This document shows positions 44,478 through 55,794 of a DNA stretch of 64,000 bases, piece by piece. Each line of letters starts with the position of its first letter. The first letter of the stretch is position 1. Where the stretch lies: assembly GCA_023512835.1 (NCBI GenBank), contig CM042085.1, forward strand, positions 9,656,062-9,720,061, given 5' to 3'. This DNA is from Taxillus chinensis. Its lineage: Eukaryota; Streptophyta; Magnoliopsida; Santalales; Loranthaceae. Below the pieces are notes generated by a model. That model worked only from the letters and a program-made list of their open reading frames with translations. It made no database searches and had not been told where the DNA came from. A program made the translations under genes and the position numbers.

Positions 44478-44947
44478 TGTAACAGCCCAAGTCCATCGTA
44501 GCATGATATTGTCCGGTTCAGAATCCAAGCCCAATCCACGGTTTTGTTCTTAACAGTGTCACACATGTACCCCAAAAGGCCTCGTGCTAGGAGAGGTCTC
44601 CACGCCCTCTTACGAGGCATGCTTTATTCTCCTCTTTAGCCGATGTGGGACTTACAAAGCCCTCAGACTCTACAATCTACCTCCCTTAAGAGGACTACAT
44701 TCCCGTGGGACTATTGCACACCGACCCGGTACCCAGCTCTGATACCATCTGTAACAGCCCAAGTCTCTCGTAGCACGATATTGTCCTGGTTTAGGGCCCA
44801 AGCCCAAGCCCCGATTTTGTTCTTGGCAGTGCCACACATGCACCCCAAAAGGCATCGTGGCAGGAGAGGTCTTCATGTCCTCTTAAGAGGCACGCTTCGT
44901 TCTCCTCTCCAGCCGATGTGGGACTTGCAAAGTCCTCAGACTCTACA
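44478..44947 (-). mobile_element. Complete TRIM (terminal-repeat retrotransposon in miniature), 470 bp
   Basis: Two direct repeats at 44478-44674 and 44750-44947 (197/198 bp, TGTAACAGCCC ... GACTCTACA on plus) enclose 75 bp. Read on the minus strand, the LTR is TGTAGAGTCTGAGG ... GGGCTGTTACA. A perfect tRNA-Met primer site (TGGTATCAGAGC, 44736-44747) lies next to the 5' LTR and a purine run (CTTAAGGGAGGTAGA, about 44676-44690) next to the 3' LTR. TTTTA flanks both ends (44473-44477 and 44948-44952). No coding capacity; mobilisation would need enzymes from another element. The two LTRs differ at many sites, so the insertion is old. Confidence 0.9.
44736..44747 (-). promoter_or_regulatory. TRIM primer-binding site
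   Basis: TGGTATCAGAGC on the minus strand, 2 nt inside the 5' LTR end. Confidence 0.9.
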
Positions 44948-44952
44948 TTTTA

Positions 44953-46971
44953 GGCCTGTTTTAAAAATAGGCCAAAATTATAAGGCCTAGCTCAGCCTAC
45001 TCACAAGGTGGGCTAACCCACGAGTTAACTCATTTAATATTTTAATATTTTTTTAATAATTTTATTAAAATTAAATCTTTCATTTTTTCCAAAAATTCCT
45101 TGATAATCTTCCAAATTAAAAGGTTATACTTTGAAGTTTCTTCTAATGAGTATTATGTTTTCTTCTAATGAGTATTATGTTTTCTGTCATTGGATCTCTG
45201 CTTTGAATAAAGTAAGACTAACTTGATACTAGTTATTAAGCCACGAGTTGGTTTAGAGAGGGGTCGGGCCGGGCCAGCCCGAGGGGAAAGCCCAATAGGT
45301 AGCGCCGCCTAGGGCATCCGGTCTAGTAAAACAGTTTATGGGCACTTTTTTTGGTCTTCTAGGGCACCACTCCACAGTCCACGCTCGCTTCATGCCTCCA
45401 CCCTTTTGCTCCCACATGCTACAACACACTCTTGTCGTTGTGCTGCAGGCCCGCAATACACTGACCACACATCGACTAGTTGAGCGTTCTAGCACTCCGC
45501 TTCGCCTCCACCTCTGCAGCCCCAGGGGAGATCAACCGCCGCAATCCTAGATCTATAATTCTCTATTCACCACAATGCGTCAACGATCGAGTCTCAATGC
45601 CACTTGGCAATGTCACCACCAGCTGCCTTTTGCCCCTTACGACTGCCGACGCCGCGTGAGACAGTGACGCAGGATGACTGCCGACACCAGTGCCACACCC
45701 TCACCCCCGCAGCCCAGATACTTCACGGCTCTGACCCAGAGACCCGTCACAACTTTGCATTCATGGCTTCACAGGTATTTTTTTTCTTCCTATTATTCTA
45801 TATTATATAATGTATAATATATATTTAATTGAATAATTTCAATTTGGTATTGTATGTATTAATTATATACTGATGTTTCTATTCTGTTCCTGTTTTAATT
45901 TTTTTATTTCATTATATTTGTTGTTCAATATGATTTTGTATATTTTTCCATATATATATATATATTGGCAATTTGGCCTTGAGTGATTTCCAATTACAAT
46001 TGAGGATTTAGATTTTGGTTAACTGTATTATCACTACATTATTGTTATGAATTGAAATATTTTTAAGGTTTTAGTTTGAAATTTTTTGCAATCAATGAGC
46101 AATTGAGTGACTAATGACTTGAATATTGACCAATTAATTATTAAATAATATTTATATGTAATTTTTAAGTATGTTAAATTGCAATATGATAATTTTAATT
46201 TGTTATTTTAGAAGTCATTATTAAACCATGCCTCTTAAAAAGTGACTTTTTGGATATGTGAAAAAAAAGGTAAGATAAAAAGAATTTTATTCAAACTCAA
46301 TCCGAATCTCTTCAAAAGTTTTTAGTTTTTAGTAACCAATCAAGAACTTTGTATTTAAGCATTGAAAAAGAACCTATAATCAAGATTTGATAAATGAAGA
46401 ATAACCTCTTGATGAAGGCATGGTAAACAAATAAAAACTCATAATCAAGACTCAATGAATGAAGAACATCATTTTTATTTATTACTTTATTATATTTGTA
46501 TTTACGATAATATATTTTGATGTTTTTAATTGATAGTTGTAGATTTTAGCTTAGAATTACTATAAATTTAAAGTTTAACCACTAAAACTTAAAAAAAATG
46601 AGGGACACTTTTTTAGATGGTCGCCTTAGTCGCCTAAGACATCCAATTTCTTAGGACCAGCCTTGGGGGTGTTGAATATACTAGCTAACAAAACATTGCA
46701 TTTAAAATTTATATGATGTATTAACTTTACTAAGACATTAATACTTAATTGTTTTTCTTGTTTATAATCAACCAAACAATTTTAGTTTACTGTCTAACTT
46801 TACAAAAATGATTCAATCTATATTATTAAATAATAGCTAACAAAAAATTACAATTTAATGAGGATATAGAATCTTAAATCAAAGAATATTGTAATGACCA
46901 TTTTCTTCATGAATTCTCTCAATCAATAGAGAAACTCATATTATAACCTTAGAAGTCTATATATATAACCC
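44953..46971. other. Intergenic / decayed repeats
   Basis: No intact gene. TAGAGGTGTTAAACGGGC left of the TRIM (44408) and the GGGTCGGGCCGGGCC stretch at 45261 look like pieces of a hAT-type element into which the TRIM inserted, but a right terminal repeat was not found. 45300-45760 is GC-richer without a credible ORF; the remainder is AT-rich. Confidence 0.4.
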
Positions 46972-46974
46972 TTA

Positions 46975-47932
46975 GGCCATGTTTAGTACACGGGAAACAA
47001 ATTGATAGGAATAGAATTATTAAAGGAATAAGATTGCTAAGGAAATCAGGATTAGATTCAAAGATTGCAATCCTTTGTTTGGTATGTGCATCAATGGAAT
47101 GAAAAAATATTTCATACCCTTGTTTGGTACATGGGATTTGAAAGAGACTAAGAAAATAACAACATCAAATTACTTTAAACCCCATTAGCCTCACTATCGT
47201 CGTCTGACTCTGCGGTGACTGTTCATGAGTTACACCAAAGACGCCACCATGTCGGTGTTCAATGACGACGCCCAGCAAGTTTGCCACTATGGTGGGCGGG
47301 CCCTTCTACCAGGTCCACCTTGGACGCAGGGACAGCCTCGTCTCCAACGCGTTCATTACCGATAGCCACATCGCCCACCCCAACATGTCCATATTGGCCA
47401 TCATCTCCCTCTTCGCCGCCAAGGGCTTCTCCATCAAGGAGTTGGTGGCCCTTGCCAGTGCCCACACCATAAGATTCTCTCACTACAAGGAGTTCGCCCA
47501 CACCATCAGACAACAACCCCGCCTACCACCTCAAGTACATGGAAGGCCTGCGACGGTTGTACGTGAAACTGCAACGGATCTATTCGGCTCTGTTCGACGA
47601 CTCTAGGTTGATAGAGTGGCATCGAGAGAAACTGTAAGTCTGCAACGGGTCAAGGGTGCTGATGGGCCGCCGTCTGGGGAGAGGGTGGGTTGATGGAGCA
47701 GTGTGGAGGGAAACTGAACAGACTGTGAGGGATTTTTATGGTATTAAAGGTAAAAGTTAATTCACCTACATAGAGGAGTGTAAACCCCATATGTGGCTGG
47801 AATCAATATACCCTTGCATGGGGGTATATTATTCCTAAAGGAATGGCTGAACATTCCCTTGGTCATACCAAACGTGGGAAAGGAATGATATTCGATTCTT
47901 TTCTATTCCTTTCTCGCGTACCAAATGTGCTA
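46975..47932. mobile_element. TIR element with captured peroxidase fragments
   Basis: The left end GGCCATGTTTAGTACACGGGAAA is mirrored by the reverse complement of the right end (TAGCACATTTGGTACGCGAGAAA). TTA flanks both sides (46972-46974 and 47933-47935), suggesting PIF/Harbinger-type insertion. Sub-terminal AGGAATAGAAT-like motifs are also inverted. No transposase is present; the interior carries exon-derived peroxidase sequence. Confidence 0.7.
47228..47610 (+). pseudogene. Class III peroxidase fragments, rearranged
   Basis: The frame 47262-47606 contains MVGGPFYQVHLGRRDSLVS and FAAKGFSIKELVALASAHTI, the segment around the proximal haem-ligand His of class III peroxidases (closest in feel to the peroxidase 31/41/63 type). 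It carries substitutions in the normally conserved GFSHC (RFSHY). Just upstream, SYTKDATMSVFND (from 47228) belongs to the part that should follow this block. Downstream, NNPAYHLKYMEGLRRLY (about 47511-47560) reads in another frame. The order is therefore scrambled and frames are broken. No signal peptide or distal His is present. Confidence 0.75.
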
Positions 47933-47935
47933 TTA

Positions 47936-49271
47936 GCAATTGAAGATCATTAATTTGGGTCACACTACCTTGATTTAAACTCAGAAACTTCATTAATAAC
48001 ATATTATGATCTTCAAAAGTTAATATTAGGGTTTCTAACCCTATAAGCAAAATTTTGATCAATGATTTCATTCATCAAAGTGCTATAAAAAGGCTTCCTA
48101 TAATAAATGTTCTAAATAACACTTCGGTATGTAGAGTATTTATTTAAAATATGTACCCTTATTGAAAAGTCAATCAGAATTATCTTTAAGTTTTTTGAGT
48201 CAAAGCAGCATACTGCATACTTAATAGATTATAGAATAAGCCTTTGGTAAATAACCATAATGAAGTGACTTTTGATTTTATAGTGTTAATGTTGAGCATT
48301 GTTTATTTTGAGTTTTTTCATACCGAATAATAGTCAGCTTATTTAGATTCTCTCAAATTTGGTGAATAAGTTTAATGAAGTGACTTCACTTTATAGTGTT
48401 TACGTTGAGCATTGTTTGTAGTATTCATACTGAATAAATGTTAGCTTATTTAGATTCTTTAAGATTTCAATAATCATTTTGAAAATCTATTCAAAATAAC
48501 CTTTTAAGAGTTAACTTTCGAATTAAACACATGTTTTTTAATTGCCCCTTTTGTAGTAATACTTTGAATGTTTCGAATAATAACTTACAAAAATTCATTC
48601 TTAAATTGCTTACTAAGTTATTTTTCTTATTGTATAATATCTTTTAAAGTTTATATGCTGAATAAACATGAAAGCTTTCAAAAATCTCTTCTGCGTAATT
48701 TATATGCATACAAAAATATCAAAACAATGAGAACTTTGTAGTTAAATGGATTTATGAAAAGTATAGTAAAGATGAATTACCTATTAGGAAGTTATTAAGT
48801 TTTAACATAAAGCATAAATGATATTATAAATCATTGTGAAAATTTTGACTAAATAAAAGATACCAATTAACGTGACTTTAAAAAAAACTTAAAATGATGG
48901 CTTTTGGCACCCAAACCTACTTATCCTTGTTTCCCAAGTATATCTAGTATGTAATTTATTAATTAGTAATTTAATTATTTTGTTATATGACATAATGTTC
49001 GAACAAAACTCATTTAATTTTGTATATTGATCAATATCAAATTAAGTTCAAAAACCAAAATATTTAATCAGGTTAAATGTAGGAAAAACTAATTACTTTT
49101 TTATTTTTTTATTTGTGTATATATTTATTGCTATTCTAATTTTATGTTGAATTTGCATTATTATTTTTAAATTATTTTTGATAAACTATTATTTCGAATA
49201 TTTAGAAGCTTCCATGCAATCAAATAAATTGATATCATAGGTGGTCATATTTATTAGTTTTAACAGAACAA
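47936..49271. other. AT-rich intergenic region
   Basis: No gene recognised. It contains the tandem duplication at 48259-48475. Confidence 0.5.
48259..48475. repeat. ~115-bp imperfect tandem duplication
   Basis: AATGAAGTGACTT ... TTGAGCATTGTTT ... AGCTTATTTAGATTCT occurs from 48259 and again from 48374. Confidence 0.85.
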
Positions 49272-50144
49272 CAGACGGAGGTAGGGGGCCGGCAAGGGCC
49301 ATGGCCCCCCCTTTTCCTCATTTAATTATATATATATAATCTAAAAATTAAAATGAATAATAAAAAAATGATATTATAGAATAAGAACATAAAAATATAG
49401 CATAAAACTAGCAATTTAGAATAAATGAGAAAGTGTATAATAATGATACAGTCATAAAAGTCTTGTTCCCATGCAATATTATTATTTCTTCTAACGGTAT
49501 AATGACATAAATACTTAATATATATCATTAATGTATATAAAACATATATGAGATGTTATTATAAATATTATTTTCTTTTCTTCGATATAATATAATATAT
49601 TATTTTTATTGTCTAATATATATTTGGTATTATCGCTATATTAAGTACTTGATAATATATTTGAAAATCTATTTAGTATTATCAATCATTGTTATATCTA
49701 ATAGTTTTATGATTAAGGTATGTTTTTTAAGTAGTTATTATCTAATAGTTTTTCTTCGTATAATATTTTTTTCCTCATTTCAGAACGATATGTTTCAAAG
49801 GATAAGATATTGAAATTATATATAATTTTAAAATTTTTTATTCATAAATGAGTTATTATAATATTAAGAAAATCTTTTTAAAACAATAGAAAGTTATAGT
49901 TTTATATTAGCGTAACACTAATATATAATCATTAATATAAAATCTCTACGATCGTAAGTGTGAAGTAACAAATTATATTATTGTAGTCGGTTAATATAAA
50001 GTTATATATTAATGGATCTATATTAACATTACAATCTAGTATTGTTAATTGCAATTTGATAAAAAAAGATTTTAAATATGAGTTATAATAATTTTAATAA
50101 TTTATATTTTAGCCCTCCAATTGAAATTTCCTGATCTGTCTTTG
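49272..50144. mobile_element. Possible degenerate TIR element
   Basis: The left end CAGACGGAGGTAGGGGGCC and the right end CTGATCTGTCTTTG are loosely inverted. They resemble the common plant GGCGGAGC(C/T)AGG-type terminus, with the GGCCATGGCCCCCCC and TTTTAGCCCTCCAATTGAAATTTC sub-terminal blocks usual in such elements. The interior is AT-rich and non-coding. No clear target duplication. Confidence 0.35.
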
Positions 50145-51293
50145 TAATAGAATATATTGTTCATAATTTATTTGATTTAAAAAATTATTCTTAGTATTGC
50201 ATAAATCAATTATATTAGTAACGAAATTTTGTTTATTTTGTAAAATGCTTACAAATTTTTTTTTTTTTAAATTATAATTTAATATAACATTTCAAATAAA
50301 ATTATTACTTAATAATTTTTATGAATTATTTTATTCATTGATTAACTATATAATAACTTGTCTTTATTTATATAAAAAAATTATGCATGTTGTGAAAACT
50401 ATATTTGAGTTTTGATTTTTGTTAAAAAAATATTATTTACAACAACATGTAAATATGGATATAAAATATATCAAATAATACAGAATATTAATAATATATA
50501 GAGAAAGAGACTCTGTGTGTGCGTTTATAATGCATTTTTGAGCTCGGTTAGTATTAATATTACTTAAAACATATTTGATAAAAATATAACTAAGTTAAAT
50601 TTAATATATATATATATATATATATTAAGCATATAATATAACAAAACATGCATACGTTAAAATTGTTGTTGTAAGGTTATGTTACGTTGAGTATTTTCAT
50701 TTAACTGTATCTATGGTATAATGAAATATTGTAGTGAAATTATACTTAAATGAAATTTTAATTTGAATAGTACATATTAAAGTTTTTACGTCAATAAAAT
50801 ATATTTTTATTTTAGTAAAATTTGTTTAGAGCATTGAAATTTGACCGGAAGATTCACAATCACACCGATATAGTGCAAAATTAATACTAGTCGTGTCATA
50901 TTTTTTTTTTTAAAACACGTTACATAGTTAATATTGTATGATATTTGTATCATGTTACTCTGATTGCGAATCCGATTATACATCGTCCGGTAAACAATAT
51001 TTGTTATTTTTAATAATAAACTTAAAACTATTATTATTATTATTTAATACATGTATTATGAATGTGGTAATTTAACTAAAAGAAGTGGGAAAATTTTTAA
51101 CTAGATGTGCCTGGGCGACGACTCTTGTTGAAATATCGATTTGTGGTCGCCTGGTCGGATTCGTTACATTCGTACCGTTTGTGGAATTTTCGTCCTCCCT
51201 CTCCCACCTGCGCTTTCCGAATAAACAAAAACCGATCCCTCTCGCAGGTGGACTCGTTTCCCTCTCTGTTCCTTCTGGACCCATACTCGCGCC
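50145..51293. other. AT-rich region upstream of the coiled-coil gene
   Basis: Includes a (TA)n tract at about 50607-50626. The last ~200 bp are more GC-rich and probably hold the promoter and 5' UTR of the gene at 51294. No specific site assigned. Confidence 0.5.
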
Positions 51294-54200
51294 ATGGACT
51301 CCCGTCACGCGTCTCTAGGTCGACGAACGGTACGGATCTCACCACTACCCTAATCCTCTTTCCCGTTGTTCCAATTATTAACTACCATCTATAAGGTGTG
51401 GTGTTCTGCGTTTCGTTCAGTACGACTTTGTGTATAGATATGTTTATGTTTTCCTCATTTGAATATCTTGTGTATGCCACCTTTTAGTTGGAAGAAATTC
51501 GACAAAAGAGAGCAGCGGAAAGGTTGAGCAAAACTTCATCAGGACCAGATCTGAGCCAGATTGCAAACCAAAGCGGTAGATTTTTTTTTTCTTTTATATC
51601 CTATTCTCTCAGTTTTTTTTTTTATAAATTTGGTTACTTTACATGCTTCTTCAATTCCTATGCATTATTAATGGTATTTTTATCATGGGTATTTTATGTT
51701 TATTGGGTTACAGATATCACGGGGTAGACTATCTTCCTCTACATCCACTTCTCTCACATTTTATTCTGTTACTTTACAGGTTTCTTCAATTTCTATGCAT
51801 CATTAACGGCATTTTTATCATGGGTATTTTATATTTTTTGTTGGGTTACAGATATCACGGGGATGAAAAAGTCGGAGAGTGCAACTCGATTGTCCGAGGT
51901 TGAATTTATATGCTTAAATCGTATCTCAAGTTTTCTACTGCCTTTTTTATGTTCCGTGGGCTTTATATATTTGCTTTTATGAACATTAATGCAGAACGAT
52001 GTAAGCAGTTTAGTGTCTCAGCTGAGAGGTTTGCACAATAAGAATGCTGAATTGGAAGAAGAAAACAGGAGCTTAATATCTAAGGTGCTTTGGTTGCTGT
52101 TTTTGGATTTTGGTGCGCTTGATCCTAACCCGAGTTTTATTATTCTTGTTGCAGCTCCAGAATAAGGAAGCACAAAGTGATTTGTTACAGAAGCGCCTCA
52201 TGGATTTGGTAGATTCCATGTCCATCATCTTTATTACATTACTTGTATTCCTTATAGAGTACTATGTGCTTCTTCTTCTTCTTCTTCTTTGGTGTTATTA
52301 CCTAATTTATCCTTTTTAGCAGTAACTATGGTAGAAGATTTACCTTGATTAATTGTCTTTGATTTATCAATTTTTGGCGGTGCTTATGTGCTTTACAATT
52401 TTTAATGCCACATGTTGCCTTTTCTTTATTACTTTTGTATATGATTCTAAATGCGTGGACTTCATTTGTAGCTCTGCAGTGCTAATTTTTTCACCATTGC
52501 ATATTGCAGGAACAGAACACAATACCATCCTTGAGAAAAGCTCTTAAGGAAGTTGCGATGGAAAAGGATGCTGCTGTTGTTGCCCGGGTACTGCAACTTG
52601 GTTGTAATGTCTAATTATATTCTGGTTTTTATGTGTGGTTTGCCTACTAACTGTAATATTTTAGTGTAGGAGGATCTTTCCACCCAGCTTCGCACGGTAA
52701 AGAAACGTATGAAGGAAGCAGAAGAAGAGCAATATCGGGTATGGAATATAGATTCTGTTGTAATAAATGTTTTTTGTATAGTGTTGCCAGTTCAATTTTA
52801 GTTTTCTTGTTGATTCTTTTTCAATAGGCTGAGGAGGATGCTGCATCCTTAAGAGCCGAACTGAATTCTATACAACAGCAACCAATGGTTAGTCCGTTTG
52901 GTGGCATCACTTCAATGGGGAATTCACCAGATCAAATGCTGGCCATGGAAAAGGAGTTAGCTAATTTAAAATATAAGTTACAGGTTAGATGTTCATTTAC
53001 AGTTCATTTTTACTTTTGAAATATTTGTATATTCACTTTCTTCGCTGCTTAAAAATTAGCAAGAGTCAATACTAAGGCAGCAGGAGGGGCAGCGGTTATC
53101 TGAGGAGCAAGGCCGGATTTCTGTCCTTATTTCTGAAAAGCAGGAATTAGAACAGAAACTTGCTAGTATGGTCAAACAGGCCCCAGGTATTACTGCATAG
53201 TTTTCTTGAATAATGATATATTCTTGGATGCTATTCCTTCACGATTCTTGTATTTGAAATTAGCTTCTTTTGAATCTGCCCAATATGTAGTATTCCTGTC
53301 AAGTTTCCTGAAATCAGCAATTTTATAGACATTGTAACTAGTTTGATTATATAAAGCATCACGAAAAACGATTTTCAGTTGAATTCTAGTTTTTATTTGA
53401 TCGTTGACTTGGAATTATTGATATCTAGTTGAACATCTATTGTATGATGCAAAGCTCTCATTCTAAACAGCTAGGGCAATGTACGGATCTTTTAATTTTT
53501 CCTTCCTGTTTTTTAAGGGTAAACTCTTGTTTAGCAGTTTTGAACTTTTTTTTTGCACTGCAGAACAATTCTCAGGAGGTTTGGCTCAAAATGCATTTCC
53601 AAAGGTAATTGAATGGAACGCTGTTTAGGAAAGTTGTTTTTTGTGATTAAAATCATTAATATGCATTATTACCTTGTTTTCCTTCATAACTAATGCTTCT
53701 TTTCTTATCGAACAAATGAAAAGTAAAAAAAAATAAAAGAAAAGCATTAATGTGCAATGATGGTTAGTGGAGGAAACACTAGTTTGGTTAATTTTGACCA
53801 GTTAGAATTTTTTGCTTTTGACTTGTTTGCATACTCCTGGACCCCTGGTAAACATGAATTTGAAGGACACAGTTGGTAACAGCAGTAATTAGGACTAATC
53901 ATAGCACTATCTATGCCATATTTTTATCTTTATTAATCCTTTTCAATGTCATTTTTGGTATGCTGGCAATGGGAAAAGCTGAAAGTCATAATATTTTTAA
54001 AGCTGCTGGCTAGTTGCCTCGTCTTATCAATTGTTCCTTATTGTCTCATTGTGCAGGAAGAAAAGGAGAAGCTGGAAAAACAGCTCCATGATATGGCTGT
54101 AGCAATTGAGAGATTAGAGAGCAGTAGACAGAAACTTATGATGGAGGTACAAGTTATATAAGTTGGTTAGTTTTGAAATTTGTTCACAGAAACTCAGCAC

Positions 54201-55794
54201 ATTTGAAGACTGATGGTTGAATTGGTTATGATCCCTTGGTCAGATTGATTCTCAATCCTCAGAAATAGAAAGGCTGTTTGAGGAAAATACTAACCTCTCA
54301 TCTTCCTATCAAGAATCAATAGGCATTGTGATGCACTGGGAGAATCAGGTATTCTAATGATTTAGTTTGAGAAAGTCTCCTTGTGATAGATGGCTGTAAT
54401 GTCAATAAGCAGACTGATTTTGTGTCGACAATGAAGAACAGGACCATGCTTTAGACAAGGTGCAAAATCAATCCTTATAGAGATTGCACACATGCAGTTA
54501 GATCATACATGCTTTCTTGTCCTCTAGTTTTGATGGCCAACGTCTATACACCCAAGTGGAATGACTCCTAGTAATGTAGAAGAGATGGATGAGTTAAAAT
54601 ATTAGACTTTCAAAAATAGAATATGGACTAGTGGTTACTCATTTTGTGTGTGGAACCCATTTTTGTTTTTTGTTTTTTCCTGCAGCCCCTGGTAAAGGTC
54701 AGGGAGCTGGAAAGTATGTGATTCCCTCAGGACCTTTGAAGCCATGCTTTGAATTAAGGCGTTCAACAACATTTCCCACTGCAGATTTTATTGATTTGGA
54801 GGTTAATCCATGTAGTTTTGTAGCAATGCATGAACATTGTAATTTTAGGCTTAGGTAGGTGTAGTTATTTTTTATCTACATTCAATTCAAAGGTGCTGCA
54901 GTTATTACTGTTGTGGCTCCTCTATGGGCCAGGTGCGGAAACAACTCCTATGTGTGCTTCATGCCTTTGTGTGCCCCTAATTGGTTTTTCTTCTTTTTTT
55001 GTGTTTTTTTTTTGTTTTAACCTGAATTTATAAGGAGGATGCATGTTTGGGCAGGTGAAAGACTGCCTTAGGCAAAATGAAGACCTCCGTGGTGTTCTAG
55101 ATAAGTTGAGAACGGAGCAATCAAATAGTGAATTGGAAGCTTATGCAGACAGAAAAGATGAAATGGGTTTGCAGGCACAGGCACCAGAAGTCGTCCTCAA
55201 GGTTATTACTATGCTTAAAAGATGTTGGTTTTGCCTTGGTTCTCGTTTTTTCTGCTAATTGGCCAAAACATTCTGTAGCACTAACCCTCTTCAAGTCTAA
55301 TATTTTATGCAATAACGTTGCTGATCTTACCATAGGGTCAACTTGCTAAAGAGCAAAGCAGAGGAGAGGCACTATCTGCTGAAATCATGCGACTATCTGC
55401 ACAACTACAACAGGCCGTTAATGCTAATATTGGTCTTGCACGCCTGTAATATTTCTCTCTCTTTTTCATTGCTACGTTACTTGGCGAATGGCCTCCGGGT
55501 CATGGGTTTGCGGTTAACTCTCTTGCAATTAAATTTAATTATGAGGAAAGACTGCATTTATATCGACTCCTATGACTCACTCCTTTCTTGGATCCCCCGC
55601 GCGGGAACGAGCGTTGGGTTTGTCCTTATTTTAATGTGACTTGGGGTTCAAGAAAAAAAACAAGTTAATGATACCCGGCTCAATTGTGTTTAGTTATTAT
55701 TGTTGTTTTGTTTGGCAGTTATAAACCAATGCTCCGGAATATCGAGAGCAGTCTGATCAAAATGAAGCAAGATGCATCTGTTATCGTGCAGTGA
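51294..55794 (+). CDS. Uncharacterised coiled-coil protein (golgin-like), 15 coding exons
   Basis: Exons: 51294-51329, 51488-51575, 51852-51898, 51995-52084, 52155-52208, 52510-52587, 52670-52738, 52828-52983, 53060-53186, 53564-53604, 54057-54146, 54244-54348, 55055-55201, 55336-55445, 55719-55794. All have GT/AG junctions and consistent phases, giving 437 aa with TGA at 55792. The N-terminus [20 protein letters not shown] is short and basic. The rest is a nearly continuous Glu/Lys/Gln/Leu-rich coiled coil ([59 protein letters not shown]) with one break around [15 protein letters not shown]. The C-terminus is [20 protein letters not shown]. No transmembrane segment, GRIP domain or enzymatic domain is seen. 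I recognise it as a conserved plant coiled-coil family but cannot name a proven function; a scaffold or tether role is inference. The reading frame appears fully intact. Confidence 0.85.
51646..51860 (+). repeat. ~138-bp tandem duplication in intron 2, including the splice acceptor
   Basis: CTTCTTCAATT ... TTTTTATCATGGGTATTTTAT ... GGGTTACAGATATCACGGGG occurs twice; the CAGATATCAC core is at 51711 and 51849. The second acceptor joins to the real exon 3 (ATATCACGGGGATG). The first would run into TAG after four codons. Confidence 0.9.

Noticed and set aside
44490..44760. 5S rRNA gene, suggested by GGGCTTGGGCTG-like text
   Set aside because: Only a short similarity to the 5S internal promoter; the sequence is the TRIM LTR and does not cover a 5S gene.
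55543..55639. ORF in the last intron of the coiled-coil gene ([13 protein letters not shown]...)
   Set aside because: The correct splice (55445 to 55719) keeps the frame and gives the conserved C-terminus; this ORF is intronic with no motif.
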